Source: Heliopora coerulea (Eukaryota; Cnidaria; Anthozoa; Scleralcyonacea; Helioporidae). From it: a stretch of DNA of 64,000 nt. Every line of letters starts with the position of its first letter. Positions within the stretch are counted from its first letter, which is position 1. The stretch lies in NCBI GenBank assembly GCA_030142905.1, contig JASJOG010000082.1, forward strand, positions 471,001 through 535,000, in the 5' to 3' direction. This document shows positions 1 through 12,740 of this stretch, one piece after another. Both the position numbers and the translations under genes were made by a program. The notes under the pieces are model-generated. The model was not told the DNA's origin. It searched no databases and was given only the letters and a program-made list of their open reading frames with translations.

Positions 1-214
1 AAGAGGGAGAAATGGAGTAAAAGGGGACATTTGGAGGGAACAAACTGGGTCAGACGTGTCTAACGCTTTCCACTATGGATCAGATCTAGACAACTGCAAC
101 ATCGAGATAATGTGATGGTAGACATTTTTCTTATGGCTGAGCTAATCACAAGTCGTTATTAAAACTGTCTACAAATTCACTTACTTTGAATCACTGTGTT
201 TGACGATGCCTTAC

Positions 215-222
215 CTTGACGT
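215..222 (-). other. 8-nt microexon of gene A
   Basis: On the minus strand the eight bases ACGTCAAG lie between a T-rich tract ending TAG and the donor GTAAGGCATC. Inserted after the transmembrane exon (which ends in phase 2), they keep the frame and leave phase 1. The same arrangement occurs at 15052-15059 in gene B, which is the main support. Confidence 0.6.
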
Positions 223-3200
223 CTAAAAATACATAAAGTAATCAGTGAAGAAATAATTCAGAATTCAAAAAGATTGATAACAGGATACAGAATCAAAATA
301 ATTAAAACAATACACGACAAGTGAAAACAAAGGTGGCTATGACTACAGTAATTGACGCAATCTAGAATTTATAAATAGAAATCGCGCGAACCTTCGACAC
401 TTGTAGAAGACAAATCCAAGAATACCACAAAATACCATGATAGCTACCACCAAACAAACAACAGTGATCACAAGAGAATTCGGGACACTTGATGGATTAC
501 TTTTGTATTCTTCACTTTCCCTTGATGGCGAGGAGGACGGAATTTCTGTAGTGGTACTGCGCCTTGTTGACATTGCATGAGGTGACAGTACCTGATGAAT
601 ATAGAAATAGCACATGTTGAAAAACATTCAGTAATAATTGGGAAAAATATGATAATTACAGCACGTACCGTAGAAGGGGGAGCCGTGGGATCTGAAAGAG
701 AATAAACTAGGAGTTAAACTATTATCTTTTCTTACAAACACAGATTTCACCTGTTGGTCAACTGGCTGTGTAATAAATTCACGGTTGTTGTAACAGTCAT
801 CTGTGATAATTCAATCATTTATGGGAGAAAGATTACTGACGACCTAAATGAATGTACAGCTCTTGACACATTGGTACAAGGCAATTCAAGGTACATGATA
901 TGGCTGGTTTCAAAAAAAAGTTTGAAAGGAGAATGATGCTGGTTCCTCAAACAATAGGATTTAATCTGATTCTAAGGTTAAATTTCTCCAACATCATTGC
1001 CTACAGTATCACGTGCATACCAAGAATATTAAAAGTTGTGAGGATCTGGAAACTATGTTATTAACCCTTTCCTGTTCGAGAGGTCTCCCCTTGACGAGTA
1101 AAATTGTCTGGCTTTGGCCAGAGTAAAATTGTCGGGCATTACCCAGAGTAACATTAAAAAGTCGGGTATGGGCGGAAAAGGGTTAATGTATGACAACCAT
1201 GTTTCTAGGATAGCAATGCTTCACTTATTTTAATCCACGGACCGAGTTTTAATGGTTCGGTAGAAAAAATTTTGAGGAAAAGTAAACTACCGTACCCAAG
1301 AAACCAACTGCTGAGTATAAGCTTTTCCATCATACGTTGTCTCATGTGTATATTTTTAATGAATGAATATATGAAGAAAATGCTGAGTAATATCAAGAAG
1401 TGTGGTTCACGAGAATCTGTACTTCAGTAAGAGTTCATTCATGTGTAAAAACGTTTGTTATCAAGGATTCTTTTGACCTGTTTTGCCGGTTGATATTGAA
1501 GTATTCAATACTTAACTCTTTTGCGCTTTGATATTTTTTACATTTCGTGCAGTGATATGGATAAATTTTGTGGGTTTAGTGTGTGGTTTTCCTTTCCAGA
1601 TGCTTTAACTAACTAACTCTTTGGTAGCAGAACCTCATAAAATCAATCATATATTACTTAAATAACCTTCGTATTGACTTAAATAACGTTCACCAAAAAA
1701 TTATTTAATACGGCACCTTAATGATAGCCATTTTTCTTGCTGCCACTAAAGAGTTAAAAAATATTCTCGTGAAGTTATCTCTGTCTGGATTATATCAAGT
1801 TATGTACTTACCAACGCCGGTCCCTTTAAACTTGATTAGAATACAGCTTACATTTGTGGGTTGTTGAGTCAATTGTTGTTGCGTACAATGAAACCGTAAC
1901 TTTATTATTAAACCAGTCCATTTATACGACGCATGTGCTAAATTCCACTGTAAAGAAGAAAAAATCGTGATGTATTGTGCATCGAAACATTCATTCGAAA
2001 GGTTGCTAGCATGAAAGTATCATTTCAAACAATTAAACAACTCATATTTTAACTAAATTCCAGAATTCTAATTCGGGACTGTAATAGTTAAGAATTTTCT
2101 TCGTGTTGCGTAACAATTAGGGAAACTTAGGTTATAAGTCTACCACAATTATAACTCGTTTCTATCGGGATAGGTCGTTCATCACTTTACTGTGGCTAAC
2201 GCCAGAAATTGTACTAGCCCAATGATTGGCAAGAAATAGTTAAGCCAGCGAACGCTATTTGAAAAGTAACTTATCTGTCCAACGAGAACATGATCGTAGG
2301 TGCAAAAATAAAAAGTATAAAGAACCTTATTAAACCATATTACATGTTTTCTAAATTGAAAGCCTTGGCTAGCTTGTCTATAATCTAAATTTTTTCAGTC
2401 GTTTGCCTCGAAACCCTTACTTGTATTCATACACGACAGCTCGTCAAAGAGTGAGAATAAACCCTACACGCTGTGCTTTTTACGTTCAAAAATACACTTG
2501 AAGGATTCTCGCCACTTCATAAAAGACAGTTGTTTCACTCTTCAAGATTCAGAAACTGTAAATGGCATTAACTGTTTCCATACCATGAAACTAATTTCTA
2601 ACCAGAGTCATGTAGTTGTGCAAATTCTCGTACCAACTTATTCTACCAATAAGTAGTTTGAGACAACAACTCTGCCAGTTTTAACAACCTCGTCACCAGG
2701 GTCGTTTGCAAAGGACTGGACCAAGATATCAGAAAATTCAAAACGGTGGTAACAAATGGCTGTGGGCAATAAGCAAAGGCTGGTAATAAATAATCATTGC
2801 CTTGCTCATTTTTTTTAATTTGAACCCTACTGCATGCCCATCATTTTCCAGGAAAATTGGAAGGATGCTCATTTTAAGTGGGTTTTTTTTTTTTTTCTCC
2901 TATGCGTTCGGCATACGCAAGGAAAGTCCCACACTAGCTAGGAAAACTTCACCAGTAACTACAGGAAAAGTCTAGCCCTCACCAGGGTCATTTTCTCAGG
3001 ACAGGAACATGTTGAATTTTTGACTATCTTCGATGAGCATCTTACAAAAGGCTCTGGAATAGAGGTTGCTGTCTTCCTTATGAAGACCATAGTTAATTGA
3101 ACCTTAGTCTGGAATAGGGCAACTTCAAAGCGACTAATAAAAAATAATCATGAAGCTATGACTCATTTTCGAAGGATCCTGATCTGCACAAATGATGAAT

Positions 3201-6200
3201 TTTAGAGCAATTACAATTCAAATGGTGCGGTTGATATACAGAGCCCAAATGTTTCTTTGCCTGATCGCTTGTTTGTTACAAATACCTATTGCGTTGTACC
3301 CTGTGATTCAGCATTAAAGTGAAAAAGACAAAAGATAGAACAAAAATTTTCCAGATTATCTACTTCGATTGACCATAGGAACACACAGCTAGCATTATGT
3401 ACCATCGTTTCAGCTCATGAGTAATGATTAAGTTTCGAATAATGACATTAATGATAAAATATGCGGCCTTAACCTATCTAATGCAAACCCTGTTAGTAAC
3501 CGTAGATTGTTTTTCTCTTTAAGAATGGCATGCAAAAAAATCCTCAATTATCTACTTCCTTACTTTCAAAACAATCCTTGAACTCTTTTTAGAGATCGTA
3601 AAAATCTTGTCTGTAAAAGGCAGTTGCCTCCATTTATCATGATCCAGAAACTCAACTCCATTCCACATGATGAAACATTGCGTCTTTCCAGATTCACGAG
3701 GAGCTGCAATTTCCCTTTCTCCCTCACATTGTTGACGACAGTTTCTTACATCAGTTACCAACATGGTAGAAAGTGGATTGAGAAATTCATAGCAGCCAAA
3801 TGCTAGAAAAAAACGGGGTTTTCGAAAATGAGAGAAAATTCAATTAAAAAAGAAACAACTCACTGTACACTTTGAAAAATTCACAGTTCAAGAAATCTCA
3901 AAGAAAAGAGTATTTCTGTAATGTCTCAACTTTGTCGCGTCAGAAAGGTTTATCGATGGTGTTTGATATTTTACAGAGCACGAAGCTTTAGCCTTTGCCA
4001 GGCTCTGCTACCGAGCAAGTCAATATGCCTATGGTTTCAAATATCAAGACGTTTTGAATATGTTCATATATTCATGCTTATTCTTCAGCCTGCTTTATTT
4101 ATTCGTTGGCCAATAGAGACGAAATTAACGTGGGAAAATAAAGCACTTCTAGGGGCAGGAAAAAAAAGTTAGATAAAGGAATTTCACCATCAATACGACC
4201 CAAGATCGTACAAATAAATAGCTATTGACTTGAAACCGCCAACGTCTATTAACAACTTTGTAACTTGATCACTTGAATTCCGGTTCGGGAAGATTCATTG
4301 TGAAGCAAAGTCATGGATAATTAGAGTTGAGTACTAAGTAAAAACAAAAACATCGAGCCTACCACGTGAGCACAAATTTTCTCCAGATTGAAAACGTTGC
4401 CAAGTGATGCTAGGTAACGCAGGGTCGTTACCACTTTTCAATTTGCAGTGAGAGTCATCTCCACAGACCATGTAGTTTTGGGATTCCCGTAGTCCAAAAT
4501 TGATTTTCGTCCGCTCCCGGCATTGCCATATCTGCTTTGCTTCCGTTAGATTACACTCTTCGAGAACTAGTTTATATTGATATACTGAATCCCATTTACC
4601 TTTTTGCAGACATTTCAAGGTATCCATATTCAGTAACTGGTTATAACGTGTCCACATCCATCGTTGTGTGGGATTATCTCCATTACAAACTGTTTTCTTA
4701 ACGTAGTATATGTTCCGTTGCAGAAGTTTAGATGATATACAATTGGTTACGCACATCCCACTAATTTTTTCTTGAACCAAAAATTGATTATTGCTAACTG
4801 AAAAACAAAAAGAATCACATTACTTTAGAAAAAAACTTTATTAAGATTGATTACAAACTTTTTGTTCAAAACGGAATAAGTGTTTGGGTGACCTTGTGGC
4901 CATGGTCTATGTCTTCTTCACATTCACTTTCGCGTTTCTTAAACAAAAAACGATGGAGCTTACTGCAAAACAAAAAGCAACCATTTGCGGCCGAGAACTT
5001 TAGGAAATAGAGCAAGAAACATAATCTAACGGACAATATCTTGAAACCTGAATATTTGAACAATAAAATGAAAAGAATGTTACTTTAGAAAAAAAAAGGA
5101 AATGTAAATCTTATATAACCGTGTATCTTATATATAACCATGTATGTTATAACAGAAAGTCTAGAGCTTCAAGGTGCTTTTGGCCCTTGGACAGGCCCAA
5201 AATCATGCCAACCAATCCAGCCAACAGGCTTTCTATGCGCTAGGGTTTGCATTCTTCATATTTAGTGGGATTTATTTGAATTTTTAGAGCAACTTACGAA
5301 AGGATAAGAGACGCACAAATATGCAGTAACCTTTTCCATACACACCGATCACAAATTATATATTTCTATGAAAGTACAGTTTCCAGCAGTGATGCATCAT
5401 AAGTTTTTGTAAGGGAAACACTGGTTTAGAACGCTAAGTCGCTCAGGGAAGTGTGGAGGGATGTTTAACCACGAAAGATTGAATTGTTGAGTCACTATAA
5501 GATCATTTTCGGTATTCTAGTGGTTTAAATGAGAGTACTATTTAGTTCTACGAACCCTCACAAAATAGATTACAAGACACACGCAACATTTTGCCATTTG
5601 GAGGTAGATTGCTACGGTATTGAGGTGGGTGTGAAAATGGCCATCAGTAAGAGTTTTGAATGTAGCCAATAGCCTTAATACAGTGTGAGTCAGACTGAAC
5701 CCGGAAGATCATTTTAACTGTTTTGGAAGCCATGCCCTTGGATCTAGGTAATTTCCAGAGGGTATCTCTCTTACCTTTCCCTCATTGCACTCTTCGATGA
5801 ATGATAGGCTCCCTAGTCGGCCGCCCTGACCAGAATCACGAGCGAGGGAAGTTTAGTAACAGGAATGAAAAAGCCCATGGTGTTTCAGTTTTTTGCCTTT
5901 TCCTTCAAATTCGAAACCGTTTCTTTCGTTTATAAAGAAAAATAGTGAAACGATTTCAGAACAACTTGGTTTTCGAAATCCCCAATTTGCAGTTTTCATT
6001 CAACTACAGTAGAACAAAATGTTTTTAATAATTATTTGTTAAAGTGCTTTATGACCTATCAAGGAGCAAAAAGATCAGAACAAAAGCATCTTTGATGCTA
6101 CTATAATAAGTAATACATACAATACTCACGCTAGCTGTATGGGATTTACAAGGCTAGCCGTGTAAATCCCATACAGTTCGGCCGCACATATTGTATCTAT

Positions 6201-6852
6201 TACATGTTGACATGTGTAGCAGCAAACTCGGCTAGTCAATCTTCGTTAGATCAACTTTCACAAAATGTAAAGGACATGTACCTTTCTTACTGACTGACGT
6301 AAATTTTAAGCGCCTTCTTTCCTGTATCAGGTGGTAAAGCCTGCCCCAGTGATAACTGCATTCGCTCCTGATCCAAAAGGATCTCTGTCTACGTGTGACT
6401 AAACAATCACATTTCTTACCAATTAAGCACGAAACTGAATACAGAACGTCAACGCCAAAGCTTACTTTACGCCCGATGGAGGAGGGGGAGTCTATTTCTG
6501 GTTGAATGGTATTATTCTAAAGAGAGTAAGAAAGCAATCTTTAAATGTCTTTGCAAGTAAACTTACCCGGGAAAGACAGCAGGAAGTTATTCTTCACACA
6601 GCGGCCATTTGTCTCGTTGAAGGGAAGAAATGTCATGTGCGAGCGAAAGCATTTACATTTTTTACAAGTCGAGTTCACACAGTCGGCGTTGAGACCATTG
6701 CAGTTACATCCTCTTAGCCACGGACCCAAACAATTCGGGTTCTCAAACGTATCTTGGTCTCCTCTCTCAAAATTTAACCGACCACTTACAGCATAATAAT
6801 CCAAAATAACAATGATCAAGGTGGCGACGCTTTTCAGCTTGAGTATCATCAT
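215..6852 (-). CDS. Gene A: receptor-like type I membrane protein, 3' end outside window
   Basis: Seven exons read on the minus strand: 6567-6852, 4363-4797, 3564-3802, 1812-1947, 669-691, 392-591 and 215-222. Donors are GTAAGT-like and the frame stays open for 442 codons. Exon 1 starts at ATG 6852 with a hydrophobic signal peptide followed by eight cysteines. Exon 2 (about residues 96-240) resembles the ricin-B-type cysteine-rich domain of mannose receptor family proteins (QRWMW, LVLEEC, IWQC, ENLCSRG). Exon 3 is a four-cysteine domain beginning FGCYEF that I do not recognise. Exon 4 (WTGLIIKL) is also unassigned. Exon 6 gives an S/T-rich stalk and a transmembrane helix near residues 413-435, then a basic KCRRR stop-transfer. 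Domain order implies a cell-surface protein that may bind glycans. The last exon or exons lie left of position 1. It is paralogous to gene B exon by exon. Confidence 0.68.
1061..1186. mobile_element. TTAA-flanked miniature inverted-repeat element
   Basis: The 126-bp segment starts TTAACCCTTTCC and ends with the inverse GGAAAAGGGTTAA. Inside are repeats of GAGTAAAATTGTCTGGC and GCCAGAGTAAAATT. The TTAA at both edges suggests a piggyBac-type target site. It lies in the intron between exons 4 and 5 of gene A. Related copies occur throughout the window. Confidence 0.6.
1512..1757. mobile_element. TTAA-flanked miniature element, second type
   Basis: The termini are inverse copies, TTAACTCTTT on the left and AAAGAGTTAA on the right, 246 bp apart. 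The interior is AT-rich and differs from the 1061 copy. It lies in the same intron of gene A. Confidence 0.42.
6135..6176. repeat. Perfect 16-bp inverted repeat (hairpin)
   Basis: The arms CTGTATGGGATTTACA (6135-6150) and TGTAAATCCCATACAG (6161-6176) are perfect inverse complements around a 10-bp spacer containing CTAG. It lies in intron 1 of gene A. It may be a remnant of a palindromic transposon; no function is evident. Confidence 0.6.
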
Positions 6853-6993
6853 CAAGTGAAAGATTCAGTCCATGAAATGTATTAATAGGAGATATTTACT
6901 TACAATTTAAGTATGCTATAATCGTTGTCTTCTTGAATTCAACGAACAGAAGAGAACAAGCGGAACGTGTTTCCAAGGTCATTAGACAATCAC

Positions 6994-7060
6994 AACAAGT
7001 GCTTTAATCACATGATTGAGATCGGATATGGGTTGGATAATCCGTTGAGACATGTTAGAG
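6994..7060 (-). promoter_or_regulatory. Upstream block shared with gene B (candidate promoter)
   Basis: About 150-200 bp upstream of the gene A start codon the plus strand reads TTTAATCACATGATTGAG and then GATAATCCG. Upstream of gene B, at 24070-24105, it reads TTTAATCAGGTGATTGAG and then GATAATCCG. Intergenic conservation between the paralogues fits either retained promoter elements or simply recent duplication. Confidence 0.4.
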
Positions 7061-7233
7061 TCGAGTACCGACCTAATTACCAATGTTTGCTTACTGAAGG
7101 AGGCCCATGCCTGAATTTAATGTAACTATGTGGTTAAGGTACTCCATGCGAGATAGTTCACTCTGAAGCGTTGTTACACGTGGCCAGGAATTCTCCGACG
7201 GAAGGGCTAACGTTCCCGACAGGGTGCCAAAAC

Positions 7234-8122
7234 CAGAGGGGCCAGGACCACCCCCTCTTTATAATTTTCTTTTTCTGAAGGTCGAAAACCTCATTATTTT
7301 TTGGCAAGAGTAATCGCGACAACTGACATGAAACAGTTTAAGATTTGACTTGAAGGAAAGAGTCGATTATCTTTCTTGGCTAAATCGACAACAAGTACGC
7401 ATATTTTGTACAATATATAAATATGTAATTTACAGTAAATATTCCCCGACGAATTGTTAATTTTTTGACTGACAGGGGATAAGGTTCTTCGACTGAGGGC
7501 CGTAGGCCCTTCTGTCCCCCTGGGACGGGGAAAGAGTGAGGCCGTCCGGTACCTAAGGATGAATTTTTCGTTGACTGACCCGTGGAGTTGTGGCGTGCTC
7601 GTGAAAATTAAGTTCAGGTTTTTGTTCTTCGTTTGCCAATCGCTGGTCTTGAAATGGCACATTTGAGTTATACGACAACTAGAGATTGAAACTGCCGTTT
7701 CAGTAAATGCTCTATAGTCCTTGAATTACTGTTTGGGACTTGAAAATGGACATTAATTTGAAAAGTATCTTCCAGGATAAGTACTTGATTACTGTGAGCA
7801 AGTGTTGACTGGTCCATTTTTTAGCTGGATGTATTTCATTCGTCAGTGATGTTTCTTATACATTTCTTTAAAGTTACTTTGAGGTGTGACCCAAACCAAA
7901 ATATGCTTGTAAGTTCTGTTTGATGATACAATTTTAGCATTTGTCCAGATAATTTGTCATGGTTACATTTTAAGATATGCGAAAAAATCGTTCCTTGGAA
8001 TAACACTAAATCACTCTCAAAATGCACGAAATCAGGTTTTTAAGAAGTTTAATTTTAAAAATTTTTCGGGGGAGCATGTCTCCTAGGTGCAACCGTCAGA
8101 TTTTTCTTTGGTTCCGCCCCTG
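7234..8122. mobile_element. Degenerate hAT-like non-autonomous element (tentative)
   Basis: The right end, read on the minus strand, begins CAGGGGCGGAACCAAAG and continues to a GGAGACATGCTCCCCC block followed by an A/T-rich run. A similar end begins at 33368 (CAGGGCGAACCGAGGATTT). The proposed left end is CAGAGGGGCCAGGACCA. Such CAGGGGCGG termini are typical of hAT-type elements. I found no 8-bp target duplication, so the left boundary is uncertain. There is no coding capacity. Confidence 0.35.
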
Positions 8123-9073
8123 TTTGTGTTGTATCACGTAGAAAATAAACAGATCTAAAAACTTTTATGCCTTGTCACTTCAATGAAGGATGATAAAGTC
8201 ATGTTCTCACGGTTTCGCCCATCGTCCCTGACAAACAACATCGGCATGAACAAACTTTGTTTACAACGGAGATCACAATCCCAAGACAACACCTTTTAAG
8301 GTACAATTCACATGATGAGGTACAAATCATAACTGAATGACGAGACATATGAAAAGCTCGTTCATACAATGAATCTAAACTCTATATTTTCAAAGGCTAT
8401 CCAATTTATACCCGTAGTTCTGGGAGAAACTATCAAAGCTGTGGTTCATATGTAAAATGGCTACTTCAAGTTTTCTCTCAATCAGAAGTGGAAATATGAT
8501 ATTGATGAATGTGTTTACGGCAGGAGTCGAGGATGCGCAGTAGGTTTTGACCATGCCAAATTACACGTTATACGTTGCACGATGAAGAATTAAGTCTAAT
8601 CGGATTAGCTAATTTCTCTTAACAAACTTAACTCAATTGCCGTCTCTTAGTCTTTGCTTGTCCTCTAAGGTTCATAAAAACTTCCACTCAACATTACGGA
8701 CAAGTCGCAAATTCTTATGCTGATTCTACGAAAAGCGATAGTTTGAGTTTGCGATTATAATGGGTAAAAGTAATTCTCCCTCTTCAACTTGATCACATTA
8801 AAAGCGATCCGGAAATGGACAGTAGACTTAAAAGTCCGTTAAAAGACATTTCCCCGGAGAACAGGTACAAAAACACACAGTACTACAGTTCTGGTATCAG
8901 GTCTGTTTAAAAAGGTGTGACCCTTGATGACAGCATGACGACTACGAGTAAATCAACTCTGATATATAAGTAGTGTATGATAACAATATTTAGGGGTGGC
9001 ATTAATGATAGAGTATTATGTTTTCACGTAGTCTATATAAAAATGGCTGCCAGGTTAATGTTCTTCTATCGGA

Positions 9074-9264
9074 GACAGAAGTAAAATCGTAATATTTAAT
9101 AAAGTTCTAAAGTTTCGTTGTATTCATCACAACATCATCAGAGAATAATTTACATAACTGCCTAAAGCCTAGGTATACAGTTACAGGGTGTAATAATATT
9201 CATACATCAACCAATCAGAGGACGTACTAAAAATAAAAGTTACGGGTATGAGTAACACTAACAG
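9074..9264 (-). repeat. Left inverted terminal repeat of the Penelope-like element
   Basis: This segment is the inverse complement of 10985-11177 with a few percent mismatches. It runs from GACAGAAGTAAAATCG to GTATGAGTAACACTAACAG and contains a CTGATGA/GAAAC hairpin at 9113-9141 on the minus strand. Confidence 0.85.
9113..9141 (-). ncRNA. Hammerhead-like motif in the left Penelope repeat
   Basis: On the minus strand, CTGATGA is followed by T, a GTTG/CAAC stem and GAAAC. This is the box order of a minimal hammerhead core, a motif class reported in Penelope-like terminal repeats. There is one extra T before the stem, and I cannot place an orthodox cleavage triplet, since AGAAC follows. Activity is therefore doubtful. 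Confidence 0.4.
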
Positions 9265-10963
9265 TATCATCAAGGTATCATCATTGTTAAACCCGACAAA
9301 GGAAATGGTTTGGTTATCCTCAACAAATCGGATTACCACGAAAAGATGAAAAACATTCTGGCTGATGAAACCAAGTTCCAGAAACTTGACGAAGATCCCG
9401 TGAAGCTAACACTAAAGCGTGAAATCATTATTAAGAACTTTTTAAAGGAACTGAATAAGAACGGTATTATCTCCGATGGTCACTATCGAGATCTTAGTCC
9501 TACCGGTTCTCGTCCAGGTATTTTATACGGTCTTCCTAAGATACACAAACTTAACGTTCCACTTAGACCCATTCTTTCTTCTATGCCCTCTCACTCTTTT
9601 AACATTACTAAATTTCTTGTTTCTTCACTTCGTCCATTTTCTAATATTACTTATTCCATGTTTGATAGCTTCTCCTTTGTTAAGGAATTACTCGAATTAC
9701 TTTTTAACACTAATGAGCTATTTATGGCCAGCTTTGACATAACATCTCTTTCCACCAACATCCCGTTAGATGAAACTATTGAAATCATAATTCAAAAGGT
9801 TTTTACCAACTCTACTAAATTTCACGGTTTTTCTATTTTTGAGTTTCGAAAGCTTTTAATTTTAGCGGTAAAAAATTGCCATTTTCTGTTCAACGGCGAA
9901 GTCTATCAACAAGTTGATGGCGTTGCCATGGGTTCTCACCTCGGACCTCTCTTTGCGAATATTTTCCTTTCTCACTATGAGTCTGTTTGGCTTAATGATT
10001 GCCCGTCTAATTTTAAACCGTTGTTTTACCGTCGTTATGTTGACGATTGTTTCATTTTATTTCGTTCTCCTGACTACGTTATTCCGTTCCTCAATTATCT
10101 CAACTCTAGGCATTCCAAAATAAAATTTACGCATGAATTAGAAGTCAACAAATCCTTGCCGTTCTTAGACATGAATATCGTCCGTTCCAATGGTTGCTTT
10201 TCAACTGTTTACCGCAAACCCACTTTTACAGATCTTCTTACTTCCTTTGATTCCTTCATTCCGTTTTCTCACAAAAGGGGTTTGATTTTCTCTTTACCTA
10301 ACCGCTGTTTCACTATTTGCTCTACCTACGTTATTTTTCATGCCGAACTAGAAAAACTAAAACGCATTTTTATTAACAATGGTTATCCGGTAAAACTTCT
10401 CGACAGATGTATCGCCTCCTTTCTAGACAAAGTCTTCTCCAAATCAACTAAATTGCTTACGGCTCCCAAACGTGTTGTTTACCTCTCTTTATCATTTACT
10501 GGGCAACATTTCTCTCATATCCGAACTCAGATAAAAAAACTTTTCTCATCCGCTTTTCCTCACATCAACATCAGGTGTGTTGCTCACCCGTCGGTTAGAC
10601 TTTTACATTTCTTCTCTTTTTGACAAGATTCCTCTACGCTTAAGATCGCATGTAGTTTATCATTTTACGTGTCGAAGCTGCGGAGCTTCGTATGTCGGAG
10701 AAACCATCCAGCACCTCCATACACGTGTATCTGACCATATGGGAATCTCACCTCTCACAGGTAAAAAGCGCACTAACTCTTCCCTCACCAGTATTCTTTC
10801 ACACCACCGTGACACGGGTCACCCAGCCTCCTTTGATGATTTTAAAATCCTTTCCTCTTGTCCTTTTGAGTTCGAACTTCTCTTACGAGAAAGTCTACTC
10901 ATTCGCAATCTTAAACCTTCTTTAAATGCCAATATTGGCTCAGCACCACTTTTCCTTTTATAA
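9265..10963 (+). pseudogene. Penelope-like reverse transcriptase with GIY-YIG endonuclease, frameshifted
   Basis: The first frame runs to the stop at 10621-10623. It carries the Penelope signature YGLPKIHK, RT motif A (ASFDITSL), motif B (GVAMGSHLGP) and motif C (YVDD within RRYVDDCFILF). The second frame, open over the end of the first and ending at 10963, carries a GIY-YIG nuclease: HVVYHFTCRSCGASYVGET, LHTRVSDH, and a terminal ESLLIRNLKPSLN with the expected Glu and Asn. The two are one polyprotein broken by a 1-nt shift near 10600-10620. The N-terminus is truncated at the left repeat. The role is target-primed reverse transcription and nicking for its own mobility. One frameshift and preserved catalytic motifs suggest a fairly young insertion. 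Confidence 0.88.
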
Positions 10964-10984
10964 TTTCTTCTTTACTCTTCCATG

Positions 10985-11177
10985 CTGTTAGTGTTACTCA
11001 TACCTGTAACTTTTATTTTTAGTACGTCCTCTGATTGGTTAATGCATGAATATTATTACACCCTGTAACTATATACTTAGGCTTTAGGCAGTTATGTAAA
11101 TTATTCTCTGATGATGTTGTGATAAATACAACGAAACATTAGAACTTTATTAAATGTTACGATTTTACTTCTGTGTC
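10985..11177 (+). repeat. Right inverted terminal repeat of the Penelope-like element
   Basis: Inverse complement of 9074-9264. It begins CTGTTAGTGTTACTCATAC directly after the ORF end and finishes GATTTTACTTCTGTGTC. It contains the plus-strand hammerhead-like motif. Confidence 0.85.
11108..11137 (+). ncRNA. Hammerhead-like motif in the right Penelope repeat
   Basis: CTGATGA (11108-11114), one T, GTTG (11116-11119), a 9-nt loop, CAAC (11129-11132), then GAAAC. It has the same organisation as the left copy on the opposite strand, including the extra T. Both copies keep the boxes, so the deviation is a property of the family rather than decay of one copy. Confidence 0.4.
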
Positions 11178-11736
11178 CGACTCGATGGCTTTCGTAAAGA
11201 TATTTTGCTGGGCTTTGATATTCCTCTTGAGATTACGTTTCCCCCCTGGTCAATCCATAGCTGATGTTCTTCTATCGGCATTTAAATTAGTCTTTCTAGC
11301 GTCGTTCTAGCGGTAAAATTCTTTTGAATTCTCTAAAAGAATATTCAAATTGGCGGCCGAATTTTGCATAGGGTCTATATCATGGCAAAATGCATCATAC
11401 GTTTAGAATCGATAACAACACATGCGAGCATATTCAACCAGAACCGTTTTATCGGTCTGGATTCTGATAAGGGGCTAAAATGCCTTAGTAAAACTGTCGT
11501 CTCGGAGTTTTTTTCAAGATCCAGAAGGCGATTTTTAGAATTCTGGACATAGAAATTGAGAGCTCTCTCAGTGCTCTACAATAATTTATTATTTTAATTA
11601 TTATTATTAAACTGAGTTTAAAAATTACATGCAATAACACGTAGTTAAATTACTGCGCGATTTACAACGTATTATATACCAACAAGATTCTCACTAGAAT
11701 TAAAAATATCTAAAAATTATAAATAGAATTAAAGAT

Positions 11737-12740
11737 ATGGTTTTAAATGGGAAAAAGTGTAAAGAAACGTTTATTGACTTTAGAAGTAAGAAAACTGATA
11801 TCTCAGAACTGATAATGAAGGAAATACCAGTAGAACGTGTCAACTCCTTCAAGTTACTTGGCCTGGGGATCGACGATAACTTAAAATGGGAAACTAATAG
11901 TTGGTCAGTAATTAAAAAAGCAGGAAAAGATTCTATTTTTTAAAACTTTTGAGGAATTATGGAGTTCCAAAAACAGATATTATGAGGTATATGATTTTCA
12001 CTTCAAGTTTACGCTCGTTTGCATCTTTAAAAGTAATCGTATTGTTGGTTGGGAGATTTAATAAACTAATTCAGACATACATGCTGTCAAAATCCATCTA
12101 ATGTATGTGAATTTTCCTTCCCATTTTACAGGGAAAAGAACTGTTTATCGAATACTCTGTCCGTAAGACCTGGTGTTGAGAAGTAAAACGTAGTTTAGGC
12201 GACTTTAAGGAAAGAACTTAAGTTCCAAAGCCCTCTCCTGGCGCCTCGTTGGTGGTCGGAATGTTTTTGTTTTTGAACGTTGCAACGTTTCTTCGCCATC
12301 CAACAAAGTACATTTCACGCCACGAGACTAACTCATGGAAAAGACACAAGGACTTACATTTTGAGAAGTTTCTAAAAACTTATTATCTTGATAGGCAAGG
12401 TCAAGTTGCCTTTTTTATATTACAATTGCACATGTAAAAGCGGATTCAAACAAATCATATCCCATAGAGAAAGTTCTAATGCGACATGAGAAAATGAGAA
12501 GAAAAGGACTTCCAATAGAAGAGTCTTGGAAATCGAACAAGGAACTTTTACGCCCTTAGTTTTAGGAACTAGTGGTGCTATGGGCAAAGAATGTACCAGA
12601 CTTCACAAGATTCTTGCCGTGAAGACCGCTGACAAGCAAGATAAGCGTTATTTGAATGTTATATCCTGGATTTGAACTAAACTTTCTTTCTCTTTGATTA
12701 GATCTTCCCTTCTACGCTTAAGAGGATATAGAACCGTTTT
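11737..12740 (+). pseudogene. Decayed LINE (CR1/L2-like) reverse transcriptase fragments
   Basis: The open frame 11737-11943 reads KCKETFIDFRSKKTD and VNSFKLLGLGIDDNLKWE, the C-terminal RT/thumb region of CR1/L2-like LINEs. It continues in another frame as LRNYGVPKTDIMRY. Further on, 12526-12740 reads FTPLVLGTSGAMGKEC and ends LLRLRGYRTVF, with an internal stop. I associate this second block with the C-terminal region of cnidarian RT-containing elements. Frameshifts and stops make both non-functional. Whether they derive from one insertion is not certain. Confidence 0.55.

Larger units (their letters stand above)
9058..11278 (+). mobile_element. Penelope-like retroelement insertion with inverted terminal repeats
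   Basis: The 15-bp direct repeat ATGTTCTTCTATCGG occurs at 9058-9072 and 11264-11278 and is read as the target-site duplication. Inside lie an inverted repeat of about 190 bp at each side (9074-9264 and 10985-11177) and a reverse transcriptase/GIY-YIG open frame between them. The RT frame opens directly at the inner edge of the left repeat with YHQGIIIVKPDKGNG, so the N-terminal part of a full Penelope protein is missing. An extra 86 bp (11178-11263) lies between the right repeat and the right duplication. Penelope-like elements are known for 5' truncation, inverted terminal copies and duplications of variable length. Confidence 0.85.

Noticed and set aside
4866..5063. Possible extra exon of gene A (65 codons with a hydrophobic start)
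   Set aside because: No matching exon in gene B, and the splice model is in frame without it.
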